From positions 18,360,479 through 18,424,478 of the forward strand of contig NC_135243.1 of assembly GCF_947623445.1 (NCBI RefSeq): a DNA stretch of 64,000 nt. Reading direction: 5' to 3'. The notes under the pieces are model-generated. The model was not told the DNA's origin, did not search any database, and saw nothing but the letters and a program-made list of their open reading frames with translations. Below are positions 34,897 to 47,068 of this stretch, one piece after another (the stretch's first letter is position 1; each line of letters starts with the position of its first letter). This DNA is from Clavelina lepadiformis (Eukaryota; Chordata; Ascidiacea; Aplousobranchia; Clavelinidae). The position numbers and the translations under genes were made by a program.

Positions 34897-34910
34897 CTGG
34901 ATACATCACT
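34897..34910 (-). other. Shared 14-nt tRNA-Trp leader (copy 1)
   Basis: AGTGATGTATCCAG precedes the tRNA-Trp part in both LINE copies, and the copies diverge right beyond it. A leader of about 14 nt beginning with a purine is what a primary Pol III tRNA transcript would have, so this edge may be an RNA 5' end. That is inference. Confidence 0.55.
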
Positions 34911-34917
34911 CCCTCTG

Positions 34918-34955
34918 CTTGAGTCTGGCGCCTTAGACCAATCGGCCATCCTGAC
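34918..34955 (-). pseudogene. tRNA-Leu(CAA) 5' exon fragment (38 nt)
   Basis: The minus strand reads GTCAGGATGGCCGATTGGTC then TAAGGCGCCAGACTCAAG, which matches the 5' exon of animal tRNA-Leu with anticodon CAA. It stops one base after the anticodon, exactly where the intron of this tRNA begins in animals. The 7-mer GCAGAGG flanks it on both sides (34913-34919 and 34955-34961, overlapping the ends). The 3' exon is absent. It is found only at LINE copy 1. It could come from a tRNA half or unspliced precursor by template switching, or from recombination with a tRNA gene. Confidence 0.85.
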
Positions 34956-34960
34956 CTCTG

Positions 34961-35070
34961 CACCCGGTATTCTCAGGCGGTCACCCATCCAAGTACTAAC
35001 CGGGCCCGAGGTTGCTTAACTTCATGGATCGAACGAGATCGGGTTTACTCAACCTGGTATGGTCTTAGGC
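34961..35070 (-). pseudogene. 5S rRNA gene lacking its 3' end, fused to tRNA-Leu part
   Basis: This copy holds nt 1-110 and breaks at GGGTG, followed by CAGAG and the tRNA-Leu piece. The 3' strand of helix I and the TTTT terminator are lost. It carries rare variants (plus strand tattctcagg, acttcatggatc, gggtttactc) that occur together again in an intact unit at about 37240-37350, its likely sister. Confidence 0.88.
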
Positions 35071-36554
35071 GATTTCAAAAGAAAGAAAATGGCCTTTTCA
35101 ATTATAATTCGATTGCATAGGAAATTCAAAAACGCAAACAGTTGCTATAAATTTAATTTAAATATACAGCATGACTAAAATGCTTACAACACCCGGTATT
35201 CCCAGGCGGTCACCCATCCAAGTTCTAACCGTGCCCGACGTTGCTTAACTTCCGAGATCGAACGAGATCGGGTCTACTCAACCTGGTATGGTCGTAGGCA
35301 GTTTCAAAAGAAAGAAAATGGCCTTTTCAATTATAATTCGATTGCATAGGAAATTCAAAAACGCAAACAGTTGCTATAAATTTCATTGAAATATACAGCA
35401 TGACTAAAATGCTTACAACACCCGGTATTCCCAGGCGGTCACCCAACCAAGTACTAACCGGGCCCGAGGTTGCTTAACTTCCGAGATCGAACGAGATCGG
35501 GTCTACTCAACCTGGTATGGTCGTAGGCAGTTTCAAAAGAAAGAAAATGGCCTTTTCAATTATAATTCGATTGCATAGGAAATTCAAAAACGCAAACAGT
35601 TGCTATAAATTTCATTGAAATATACAGCATGACTAAAATGCTTACAACACCCGGTATTCTCAGGCGGTCACCCATCCAAGTACAAACCGGGCCCGAGGTT
35701 GCTTAACTTCCGAGATCGAACGAGATCGGGTCTACTCAACCTGGTATGGTCGTAGGCGATTTCAAAAGAAAGAAAATGGCCTTTTCAATTATAATTCGAT
35801 TGCATAGGAAATTCAAAAACGCAAACAGTTGCTATAAATTTCATTCAAAAATACAGCATGACTAAAATGCTTACATTACCCGGTATTCCCAGGCGGTCAC
35901 CCATCCAAGTACTAACCGGGCCCGAGGTTGCTTAACTTCCGAGATCGAACGAGATCGGGTCTACTCAACCTGGTATGGTCGTAGGCGGTTTCAAAAGAAA
36001 GAAAATGGCCTTTTCAATTATAATTCGATTGCATAGGAAATTCAAAAACGCAAACAGTTGCTATAAATTTCATTCAAATATACAGCATGACTAAAATGCT
36101 TACATTACCCGGTATTCCCAGGCGGTCACCCATCCCAGTACTAACCGGGCCCGAGGTTGCTTAACTTCCGAGATCGAACGAGATCGGGTCTACTCAACCT
36201 GGTATGGTCGTAGGCGATTTCAAAAGAAAGAAAATGGCCTTTTCAATTATAATTCGATTGCATAGGAAATTCAAAAACGCAAACAGTTGCTATAACTTTC
36301 ATTGAAATATACAGCATGACTAAAATGCTTACAACACCCGGTATTCCCAGGCGGTCACTCATCCAAGTACTAACCGGGCCCGAGGTTGCTTAACTTCCGA
36401 GATCGAACGAGATCGGGTCTACTCAACCTGGTATGGTCGTAGGCGATTTCAAAAGAAAGAAAATGGCCTTTTCAATTATAATTCGATTGCATAGGAAATT
36501 CAAAAACGCAAACAATTGCTATAAATTTCATTGAAGTATACAGCATGACTAAAA

Positions 36555-36663
36555 TGCTTACAACACCCAGTATTCCCAGGCGGTCACCCATCCAAGTACT
36601 AACCGGGCCCGAGGTTGCTTAACTTCCGAGATCGGGTCTACTCAAACTGGTATGGTCGTAGGC
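36555..36663 (-). pseudogene. 5S rRNA pseudogene with 10-bp deletion (array 2)
   Basis: This 109-nt copy has the same loss of ten bases between GATCTCG repeats as the copies at 18570 and 23828, but its flanking variants differ (caaactggt here). It may be an independent slippage event or spread by conversion. Confidence 0.72.
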
Positions 36664-39600
36664 GATTTCAAAAGAAAGAAAATGGCCTTTTCAATTATAA
36701 TTCGATTGCATAGGAAATTCAAAATGGCAAACAATTGCTATAAATTTAATTGAAATATACAGCATGACAAAAATGCTTACAACACCCGGTATTCCCAGGC
36801 GGTCACCCATCCAAGTACAAACCGGGCCCGAGGTTGCTTAACTTCCGAGATCGAACAAGATCCGGTCTACTCAACCTGGTATGGTCGTAGGCGGTTTCAA
36901 AAGAAAGAAAATGGCCTTTTCAATTATAATTCGATTGCATAGGAAATTCAAAAACGCAAACAGTTGCTATAAATTTGATTGAAATATACAGCATGACTAA
37001 AATGCTTACAACACCCGGTATTCCCAGGCGATCACCCATCCAAGTTCTAACCGTGCCCGACGTTGCTTAACTTCCGAGATCGAACGAGATCGGGTCTACT
37101 CAACCTGGTATGGTCGTAGGCGATTTCAAAAGAAAGAAAATGGCGTTTTCAATTATAATTCGATTGCATAGGAAAATCAAAAACGCAAACAGTTGCTATC
37201 AATTTCATTGAAATATACAGCATGACTAAAATGCTTACAACACCCGGTATTCTCAGGCGGTCACCCATCCAAGTACTAACCGGGCCCGAGGTTGCTTAAC
37301 TTCATGGATCGAACGAGATCGGGTTTACTCAACCTGGTATGGTCTTAGGCGGTTTCAAAAGAAAGAAAATGGCCTTTTCAATTATAATTCGATTGCATAG
37401 GAAATTCAAAAACGCAAACAGTTGCTATAAATTTAATTTAAATATACAGCATGACTAAAATGCTTACAACACCCGGTATTCCCAGGCGGTCACCCATCCA
37501 AGTTCTAACCGTGCCCGACGTAGCTTAACTTCCGAGATCGAACGAGATCGGGTCTACTCAACCTGGTATGGTCGTAGGCAGTTTCAAAAGAAAGAAAATG
37601 GCCTTTTCAATTATAATTCGATTGCATAGGAAATTCAAAAACGCAAACAGTTGCTATAAATTTCATTGAAATATACAGCATGACTAAAATGCTTGCAACA
37701 CCCGGTATTCCCAGGCGGTCACCCAACCAAGTACTAACCGGGCCCGAGGTTGCTTAACTTCTGAGATCGAACGAGATCGGGTCTACTCAACCTGGTATGG
37801 TCGTAGGCAGTTTCAAAAGAAAGAAAATGGCGTTTTCAATTATAATTCGATTGCATAGGAAATTCAAAAACGCAAACAGTTGCTATAAATTTCATTCAAA
37901 TATACAGCATGACTAAAATGCTTACAACACCCGGTATTCCCAGGCGGTCACCCATCCAAGTACTAACCGGGCCCGAGGTTGCTTAACTTCCGAGATCGAA
38001 CGAGATCGGGTCTACTCAACCTGGTATGGTCGTAGGCGGTTTCAAAAGAAAGAAAATGGCCTTTTCAATTATAATTCGATTGCATAGGAAATTCAAAAAC
38101 GCAAACAGTTGCTATAAATTTCATTCAAATATACAGCATGACTAAAATGCTTACATTACCCGGTATTCCCAGGCGGACACCCATCCAAGTACTCACCGGG
38201 CCCGAGGTTGCTTAACTTCCGAGATCGAACGAGATCGGGTCTACTCAACCTGGTATGGTCGTAGGCGATTTCAAAAGAAAGAAAATGGCCTTTTCAATTA
38301 TAATTCGATTGCATAGGAAATTCAAAAACGCAAACAGTTGCTATAACTTTCATTGAAATATACAGCATGACTAAAATGTTTACAACACCCGGTATTCCCA
38401 GGCGGTCACCCATCCAAGTACTAACCGGGCCCGAGGTTGCTTAACTTCCGAGATCGAACGAGATCGGGTCTACTCAACCTGGTATGGTCGTAGGCGATTT
38501 CAAAAGAAAGAAAATGGCCTTTTCAATTATAATTCGATTGCATAGGAAATTCAAAAACGCAAACAATTGCTATAAATTTCATTGAAGTATACAGCATGAC
38601 TAAAATGCTTACAACACCCAGTATTCCCAGGCGGTCACCCATCCAAGTACTAACCGGGCCCGAGGTTGCTTAACTTCCGAGATCGAACGAGATCGGGTCT
38701 ACTCAAACTGGTATGGTCGTAGGCGATTTCAAAAGAAAGAAAATGGCCTTTTCAATTATAATTCGATTGCATAGGAAATTCAAAAACGCAAACAGTTGCT
38801 ATAAATTTCATTGAAATATACAGCATGACTAAAATGCTTACAACACCCGGTATTCCCAGGCGGTCACCCAACCAAGTACTAACCGGGCCCGAGGTTGCTT
38901 AACTTCCGAGATCGAACGAGATCGGGTCTACTCAACCTGGTATGGTCGTAGGCAGTTTCAAAAGAAAGAAAATGGCCTTTTCAATTATAATTCGATTGCA
39001 TAGGAAATTCAAAAACGCAAACAGTTGCTATAAATTTCATTGAATTATACAGCATGACTAAAATGCTTACAACAACCGGTATTCCCAGGCGGTCACCCAT
39101 CCAAGTACAAACCGGGCCCGAGGTTGCTTAACTTCCGAGATCGAACGAGATCGGGTCTACTCAACCTGGTATGGTCGTAGGCGATTTCAAAAGAAAGAAA
39201 ATGGCCTTTTCAATTATAATTCGATTGCATAGGAAATTCAAAAACGCAAACAGTTGCTATAAATTTCATTCAAATATACAGCATGACTAAAATGCTTACA
39301 TTACCCGGTATTCCCAGGCGGTCACCCATCCAAGTACTAACCGGGCCCGAGGTTGCTTAACTTCCGAGATCAAACGAGATCGGGTCTACTCAACCTGGTA
39401 TGGTCGTAGGCGGTTTCAAAAGAAAGAAAATGGCCTTTTCAATTATAATTCGATTGCTCAGGAAATTCAAAAACGCAAACAGTTGCTATAAATTTCATTC
39501 AAATATACAGCATGACTAAAATGCTTACATTACCCGGTATTCCCAGGCGGTCACCCATCCAAGTACTAACCGGGCCCGAGGTTGCTTAACTTCCGAGATC

Positions 39601-40620
39601 GAACGAGATCGGGTCTACTCAACCTGGTATGGTCGTAGGCGATTTCAAAAGAAAGAAAATGGCCTTTTCAATTATAATTCGATTGCATAGGAAATTCAAA
39701 AACGCAAACAGTTGCTATAACTTTCATTGAAATATACAGCATGACTAAAATGCTTACAACACCCGGTATTCCCAGGCGGTCACCCATCCAAGTACTAACC
39801 GGGCCCGAGGTTGCTTAACTTCCGAGATCGAACGAGATCGGGTCTACTCAACCTGGTATGGTCGTAGGCGATTTCAAAAGAAAGAAAATGGCCTTTTCAA
39901 TTATAATTCGATTGCATAGGAAATTCAAAAACGCAAACAATTGCTATAAATTTCATTGAAGTATACAGCATGACTAAAATGCTTACAACACCCAGTATTC
40001 CCAGGCGGTCACCCATCCAAGTACTAACCGGGCCCGAGGTTGCTTAACTTCCGAGATCGAACGAGATCGGGTCTACTCAACCTGGTATGGTCGTAGGCGG
40101 TTTCAAAAGAAAGAAAATGGCCTTTTCAATTATAATTCGATTGCTCAGGAAATTCAAAAACGCAAACAGTTGCTATAAATTTCATTCAAATATACAGCAT
40201 GACTAAAATGCTTACATTACCCGGTATTCCCAGGCGGTCACCCATCCAAGTACTAACCGGGCCCGAGGTTGCTTAACTTCCGAGGTCGAACGAGATCGGG
40301 TCTACTCAACCTGGTATGGTCGTAGGCGATTTCAAAAGAAAGAAAATGGCCTTTTCAATTATAATTCGATTGCATAGGAAATTCAAAAACGCAAACAGTT
40401 GCTATAACTTTCATTGAAATATACAGCATGACTAAAATGCTTACAACACCCGGTATTCCCAGGCGGTCACCCATCCAAGTACTAACCGGGCCCGAGGTTG
40501 CTTAACTTCCGAGATCGAACGAGATCGGGTCTACTCAACCTGGTATGGTCGTAGGCGATTTCAAAAGAAAGAAAATGGCCTTTTCAATTATAATTCGATT
40601 GCATAGGAAATTCAAAAACG

Positions 40621-43600
40621 CAAACAATTGCTAGAAATTTCATTGAAGTATACAGCATGACTAAAATGCTTACAACACCCAGTATTCCCAGGCGGTCACC
40701 CATCCAAGTACTAACCGGGCCCGAGGTTGCTTAACTTCCGAGATCGAACGAGATCGGGTCTACTCAAACTGGTATGGTCGTAGGCGATTTCAAAAGAAAG
40801 AAAATGGCCTTTTCAATTATAATTCGATTGCATAGGAAATTCAAAATGGCAAACAATTGCTATAAATTTAATTGAAATATACAGCATGACAAAAATGCTT
40901 ACAACACCCGGTATTCCCAGGCGGTCACCCATCCAAGTACAAACCGGGCCCGAGGTTGCTTAACTTCCGAGATCGAACAAGATCCGGTCTACTCAACCTG
41001 GTATGGTCGTAGGCGGTTTCAAAAGAAAGAAAATGGCCTTTTCAATTATAATTCGATTGCATAGGAAATTCAAAAACGCAAACAGTTGCTATAAATTTCA
41101 TTCAAATATACAGCATGACTAAAATGCTTACAACACCCGGTATTCCCAGGCGGTCACCCATCCAAGTACTAACCGGGCCCGAGGTTGCTTAACTCCCGAG
41201 ATCGAACGAGATCGGGTCTACTCAACCTGGTATGGTCGTAGGCGGTTTCAAAAGAAAGAAAATGGCCTTTTCAATTATAATTCGATTGCATAGGAAATTC
41301 AAAAACGCAAACAGTTGCTATAAATTTCATTCAAATATACAGCATGACTAAAATGCTTACAACACCCGGTATTCTCAGGCGGTCACCCATCCAAGTACTA
41401 ACCGGGCCCGAGGTTGCTTAACTTCCGAGATCGAACGAGATCGGGTTTACTCAACCTGGTATGGTCTTAGGCGGTTTCAAAAGAAAGAAAATGGCCTTTT
41501 CAATTATAATTCGATTGCATAGGAAATTCAAAAACGCAAACAGTTGCTATAAATTTAATTTAAATATACAGCATGACTAAAATGCTTACAACACCCGGTA
41601 TTCCCAGGCGGTCACCCATCCAAGTTCTAACCGTGCCCGACGTTGCTTAACTTCCGAGATCGAACGAGATCGGGTCTACTCAACCTGGTATGGTCGTAGG
41701 CAGTTTCAAAAGAAAGAAAATGGCCTTTTCAATTATAATTCGATTGCATAGGAAATTCAAAAACGCAAACAGTTGCTATAAATTTCATTGAAATATACAG
41801 CATGACTAAAATGCTTGCAACACCCGGTATTCCCAGGCGGTCACCCATCCAAGTACTAACCGGGCCCGAGGTTGCTTAACTTCCGAGATCGAACGAGATC
41901 GGGTCTACTCAACCTGGTATGGTCGTAGGCAGTTTCAAAAGAAAGAAAATGGCGTTTTCAATTATAATTCGATTGCATAGGAAATTCAAAAACGCAAACA
42001 GTTGCTATAAATTTCATTCAAATATACAGCATGACTAAAATGCTTACAACACCCGGTATTCCCAGGCGGTCACCCATCCAAGTACTAACCGGGCCCGAGG
42101 TTGCTTAACTTCCGAGATCGAACGAGATCGGGTCTACTCAACCTGGTATGGTCGTAGGCGGTTTCAAAAGAAAGAAAATGGCCTTTTCAATTATAATTCG
42201 ATTGCATAGGAAATTCAAAAACGCAAACAGTTGCGATAAATTTCATTCAAATATACAGCATGACTAAAATGCTTACATTACCCGGTATTCCCAGGCGGTC
42301 ACCCATCCAAGTACTAACCGGGCCCGAGGTTGCTTAACTTCCGAGATCGAACGAGATCGGGTCTACTCAACCTGGTATGGTCGTAGGCGATTTCAAAAGA
42401 AAGAAAATGGCCTTTTCAATTATAATTCGATTGCATAGGAAATTCAAAAACGCAAACAATTGCTAGAAATTTCATTGAAGTATACAGCATGACTAAAATG
42501 CTTACAACACCCAGTATTCCCAGGCGGTCACACATCCAAGTACTAACCGGGCCCGAGGTTGCTTAACTTCCGAGATCGAACGAGATCGGGTCTACTCAAA
42601 CTGGTATGGTCGTAGGCGATTTCAAAAGAAAGAAAATGGCCTTTTCAATTATAATTCGATTGCATAGGAAATTCAAAATGGCAAACAATTGCTATAAATT
42701 TAATTGAAATATACAGCATGACAAAAATGCTTACAACACCCGGTATTCCCAGGCGGTCACCCATCCAAGTACAAACTGGGGCCGAGGTTGCTTAACTTCC
42801 GAGATCGAACAAGATCCGGTCTACTCAACCTGGTATGGTCGTAGGTGGTTTCAAAAGAAAGAAAATGGCCTTTTCAATTATAATTCGATTGCATAGGAAA
42901 TTCAAAAACGCAAACAGTTGCTATAAATTTCATTCAAATATACAGCATGACTAAAATGCTTACAACACCCGGTATTCCCAGGCGGTCACCCATCCAAGTA
43001 CTAACCGGGCCCGAGGTTGCTTAACTCCCGAGATCGAACGAGATCGGGTCTACTCAACCTGGTATGGTCGTAGGCGGTTTCAAAAGAAAGAAAATGGCCT
43101 TTTCAATTATAATTCGATTGCATAGGAAATTTAAAAACGCAAACAGTTGCTATAAATTTCATTCAAATATACAGCATGACTAAAATGCTTACAACACCCG
43201 GTATTCTCAGGCGGTCACCCATCCAAGTACTAACCGGGCCCGAGGTTGCTTAACTTCCGAGATCGAACGAGATCGGGTTTATTCAACCTGGTATGGTCTT
43301 AGGCGGTTTCAAAAGAAAGAAAATGGCCTTTTGAATTATAATTCGATTGCATAGGAAATTCAAAAACGCAAACAGTTGCTATAAATTTAATTTAAATATA
43401 CAGCATGACTAAAATGCTTACAACACCCGGTATTCCCAGGCGGTCACCCATCCAAGTTCTAACCGTGCCCGACGTTGCTTAACTTCCGAGATCGAACGAG
43501 ATCGGGTCTACTCAACCTGGTATGGTCGTAGGCAGTTTCAAAAGAAAGAAAATGGCCTTTTCAATTATAATTCGATTGCATAGGAAATTCAAAAACGCAA

Positions 43601-44284
43601 ACAGTTGCTATAAATTTCATTGAAATATACAGCATGACTAAAATGCTTGCAACACCCGGTATTCCCAGGCGGTCACCCATCCAAGTACTAACCGGGCCCG
43701 AGGTTGCTTAACTTCCGAGATCGAACGAGATCGGGTCTACTCAACCTGGTATGGTCGTAGGCAGTTTCAAAAGAAAGAAAATGGCGTTTTCAATTATAAT
43801 TCGATTGCATAGGAAATTCAAAAACGCAAACAGTTGCTATAAATTTCATTCAAATATACAGCATGACTAAAATGCTTACAACACCCGGTATTCCCAGGCG
43901 GTCACCCATCCAAGTACTAACCGGGCCAGAGGTTGCTTAACTTCCGAGATCGAACGAGATCGGGTCTACTCAACCTGGTATGGTCGTAGGCGGTTTCAAA
44001 AGAAAGAAAATGGCCTTTTCAATTATAATTCGATTGCATAGGAAATTCAAAAACGCAAACAGTTGCTATAAATTTCATTCAAATATACAGCATGACTAAA
44101 ATGCTTACATTACCCGGTATTCCCAGGCGGTCACCCATCCAAGTACTAACCGGGCCCGAGGTTGCTTAACTTCCGAGATCGAACGAGATCGGGTCTACTC
44201 AACCTGGTATGGTCGTAGGCGATTTCAAAAGAAAGAAAATGGCCTTTTCAATTATAATTCGATTGCATAGGAAATTCAAAAACG
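40621..44284. repeat. Tandem duplication of an 8-unit (1832 bp) block
   Basis: Blocks of about 40621-42452 and 42453-44284 share ordered markers at a shift of 1832 bp: ttgctagaaatttcattgaag, gacaaaaatgc, aactcccgag (41191 and 43023), tattctcagg, and gtgcccgacg. A few single-base differences exist (for example acaaactgggg near 42772), so the duplication is older than the 5258-bp one or has since been altered. The end points are approximate. Confidence 0.7.
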
Positions 44285-45933
44285 CAAACAGTTGCTATAA
44301 CTTTCATTGAAATATACAGCATGACTAAAATGCTTACAACACCCGGTATTCCCAGGCGGTCACCCATCCAAGTACTAACCGGGCCCGAGGTTGCTTAACT
44401 TCCGAGATCGAACGAGATCGGGTCTACTCAACCTGGTATGGTCGTAGGCGATTTCAAAAGAAAGAAAATGGCCTTTTCAATTATAATTCGATTGCATAGG
44501 AAATTCAAAAACGCAAACAATTGCTATAAATTTCATTGAAGTATACAGCATGACTAAAATGCTTACAACACCCAGTATTCCCAGGCGGTCACCCATCCAA
44601 GTACTAACCGGGCCCGAGGTTGCTTAACTTCCGAGATCGAACGAGATCGGGTCTACTCAAACTGGTATGGTCGTAGGCGATTTCAAAAGAAAGAAAATGG
44701 CCTTTTCAATTATAATTCGATTGCATAGGAAATTCAAAAACGCAAACAGTTGCTATAAATTTCATTGAAATATACAGCATGACTAAAATGCTTACAACAC
44801 CCGGTATTCCCAGGCGGTCACCCAACCAAGTACTAACCGGGCCCGAGGTTGCTTAACTTCCGAGATCGAACGAGATCGGGTCTACTCAACCTGGTATGGT
44901 CGTAGGCAGTTTCAAAAGAAAGAAAATGGCCTTTTCAATTATAATTCGATTGCATAGGAAATTCAAAAACGCAAACAGTTGCTATAAATTTCATTGAATT
45001 ATACAGCATGACTAAAATGCTTACAACAACCGGTATTCCCAGGCGGTCACCCATCCAAGTACAAACCGGGCCCGAGGTTGCTTAACTTCCGTGATCGAAC
45101 GAGATCGGGTCTACTCAACCTGGTATGGTCGTAGGCGATTTCAAAAGAAAGAAAATGGCCTTTTCAATTATAATTCGATTGCATAGGAAATTCAAAAACG
45201 CAAACAGTTGCTATAAATTTCATTCAAATATACAGCATGACTAAAATGCTTACATTACCCGGTATTCCCAGGCGGTCACCCATCCAAGTACTAACCGGGC
45301 CCGAGGTTGCTTAACTTCCGAGATCGAACGAGATCGGGTCTACTCAACCTGGTATGGTCGTAGGCGGTTTCAAAAGAAAGAAAATGGCCTTTTCAATTAT
45401 AATTCGATTGCTCAGGAAATTCAAAAACGCAAACAGTTGCTATAAATTTCATTCAAATATACAGCATGACTAAAATGCTTACATTACCCGGTATTCCCAG
45501 GCGGTCACCCATCCAAGTACTAACCGGGCCCGAGGTTGCTTAACTTCCGAGATCGAACGAGATCGGGTCTACTCAACCTGGTATGGTCGTAGGCGATTTC
45601 AAAAGAAAGAAAATGGCCTTTTCAATTATAATTCGATTGCATAGGAAATTCAAAAACGCAAACAGTTGCTATAACTTTCATTGAAATATACAGCATGACT
45701 AAAATGCTTACAACACCCGGTATTCCCAGGCGGTCACCCATCCAAGTACTAACCGGGCCCGAGGTTGCTTAACTTCCGAGATCGAACGAGATCGGGTCTA
45801 CTCAACCTGGTATGGTCGTAGGCGGTTTCAAAAGAAAGAAAATGGCCTTTTCAATTATAATTCGATTGCTCAGGAAATTCAAAAACGCAAACAGTTGCTA
45901 TAAATTTCATTGAAATATACAGCATGACTAAAA

Positions 45934-46002
45934 TGCTTACATTACCCGGTATTCCCAGGCGGTCACCCATCCAAGTACTAACCGGGCCCGAGGTTGCTTA
46001 AC

Positions 46003-46005
<3 letters not shown>
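45934..46005 (-). pseudogene. 5S rRNA 3' part cut by LINE copy 2
   Basis: Nucleotides 48-119 of a 5S gene follow the poly-A of LINE copy 2, the same break as at copy 1. The internal control region and terminator are complete because box A was duplicated. The adjoining spacer differs from that at copy 1 (gctcaggaaattc against gcataggaaaatc) beyond about 100 bp from the junction. Confidence 0.9.
45991..46005. repeat. Target site duplication, LINE copy 2, 3' side
   Basis: The 15-bp sequence aggttgcttaacttc recurs at 51206-51220 beyond the 5' end. It lies within the 17 bp duplicated at copy 1; the two next bases differ (ga in place of cg). Confidence 0.8.

Positions 46006-46032
<27 letters not shown>
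46006..46032 (-). other. Poly-A tail of LINE copy 2
   Basis: The run is 27 T on the plus strand, the same length as in copy 1. Independent insertions would usually differ in tail length, so this supports a shared origin of this end. Confidence 0.95.
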
Positions 46033-46036
<4 letters not shown>

Positions 46037-46048
46037 CTTTCATGGGTT
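46033..46048 (-). promoter_or_regulatory. 3'-terminal stem-loop of the LINE (copy 2)
   Basis: The same AACCC/GGGTT hairpin as in copy 1 precedes the poly-A. Confidence 0.4.
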
Positions 46049-46145
46049 TTTACACGACAATACACGATCAATACACTAAAACAATATTCGATATGCAATA
46101 CACTTATGTACATAAATACTTCTTTTGATACTGTCACAATCGAAA

Positions 46146-47066
46146 TTAATTTGAGCACATACTATTCCAAAGGGTTTGCGTTACTGAGTTGTGAACACTT
46201 GTCTGGCGACTTTTCTCTGCGCTATTGCGCGCTTTTGACATGGCTTTTATTCTGTTTATCACCTCTTGATAGAGAAACGGTTCTTGTTCGAAAATCACTT
46301 TGTTCCTAGATAGCCATATGCAGTACCTTGAAATGCTTAACAATAATATTGTTGCATTTAAATTGGTTTCGCAAACACAAAGTTGTTTTAGTGAACTCAA
46401 GTCCAAGGCAATACACATTTGTGGAGAAACTTTCGGCATCAAAACACCACTGATGTTAAATATTATCACGTTTACATAATCCCATATGGGTTGTATACAT
46501 ACACAATCGTAAAACAAATGATATACATCTTCATCATGAAGGTCACATAATGGGCATCTTGATGTTTTTTGTATACGTGCTATGCGCTCATTAATACATA
46601 AGGGTAGCACATTCCATACCATCTTGTAACCAAAAGTTTTTAAATAATTTGGTAGTACCTTATTGTGAATGCCAGTCCACATGTTTTGCATATTTATGGA
46701 GAACATAGATACTAGTACTTGTGCATTTCTCTCGTTTACAATTCTCCTGTAAATTTGTTTGGTTGTCTTTTCAGCAATTTCATCTATGGTAATGCTGTAA
46801 CGTTTCAGGATATCAACTACGTTGCTATAATATGACGTGGGTTGTGTAGCATGCAGCACAGAATTATTTACAGGCATTGCCAGCATATTACACAAAGTAA
46901 AGCCAATGTAATATTCAAGGAAATACAGCGGTAAGTGTATGCTGTTATTTTGCTTTCGATCGTTGTAATATTTCTTAACAACTTTTAACTTCAAGATATC
47001 TAAATACAGTGGGATGTCAATAAAGTCGTATCCACCGTTTTCCCTGGTTTTACTTATCGTTTCCAT
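46146..47066 (-). CDS. LINE ORF2 C-terminal part (CCHC domain), copy 2
   Basis: This 306-residue frame is identical in protein sequence to that of copy 1, including the C171, C174, H183, C188 motif. The upstream ORF2 frame ends in TAA two bases before its ATG, and the short T run thought to have lost one base is at 47088-47091. Because both copies share the break it arose before they separated, was spread by conversion, or is a working feature of the family; a systematic homopolymer error in sequencing is also possible. Confidence 0.8.
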   Translation of the reverse strand: METISKTRENGGYDFIDIPLYLDILKLKVVKKYYNDRKQNNSIHLPLYFLEYYIGFTLCNMLAMPVNNSVLHATQPTSYYSNVVDILKRYSITIDEIAEKTTKQIYRRIVNERNAQVLVSMFSINMQNMWTGIHNKVLPNYLKTFGYKMVWNVLPLCINERIARIQKTSRCPLCDLHDEDVYHLFYDCVCIQPIWDYVNVIIFNISGVLMPKVSPQMCIALDLSSLKQLCVCETNLNATILLLSISRYCIWLSRNKVIFEQEPFLYQEVINRIKAMSKARNSAEKSRQTSVHNSVTQTLWNSMCSN

Positions 47067-47068
47067 GT

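Larger units (their letters stand above)
34961..46005 (-). rRNA. 5S rRNA tandem gene array 2 (about 49 genes)
   Basis: The 229-bp 5S units continue on the minus strand between the two LINEs. The first gene (34961-35070) lacks its last bases and the last (45934-46005) is cut by LINE copy 2; intervals give about 49 genes. Typical markers of this part are gttctaaccgtgcccgacg, gcaacaccc, cccaaccaag and gctcagg. They recur in blocks, for example a shift of 1832 bp (8 units) between 40.6-42.4 and 42.4-44.2 kb. No other gene was found here. Confidence 0.96.

Noticed and set aside
34850-34955. Functional tRNA-Trp and tRNA-Leu genes
   Set aside because: Only the 5' parts are present; T arms and 3' acceptor strands are missing.
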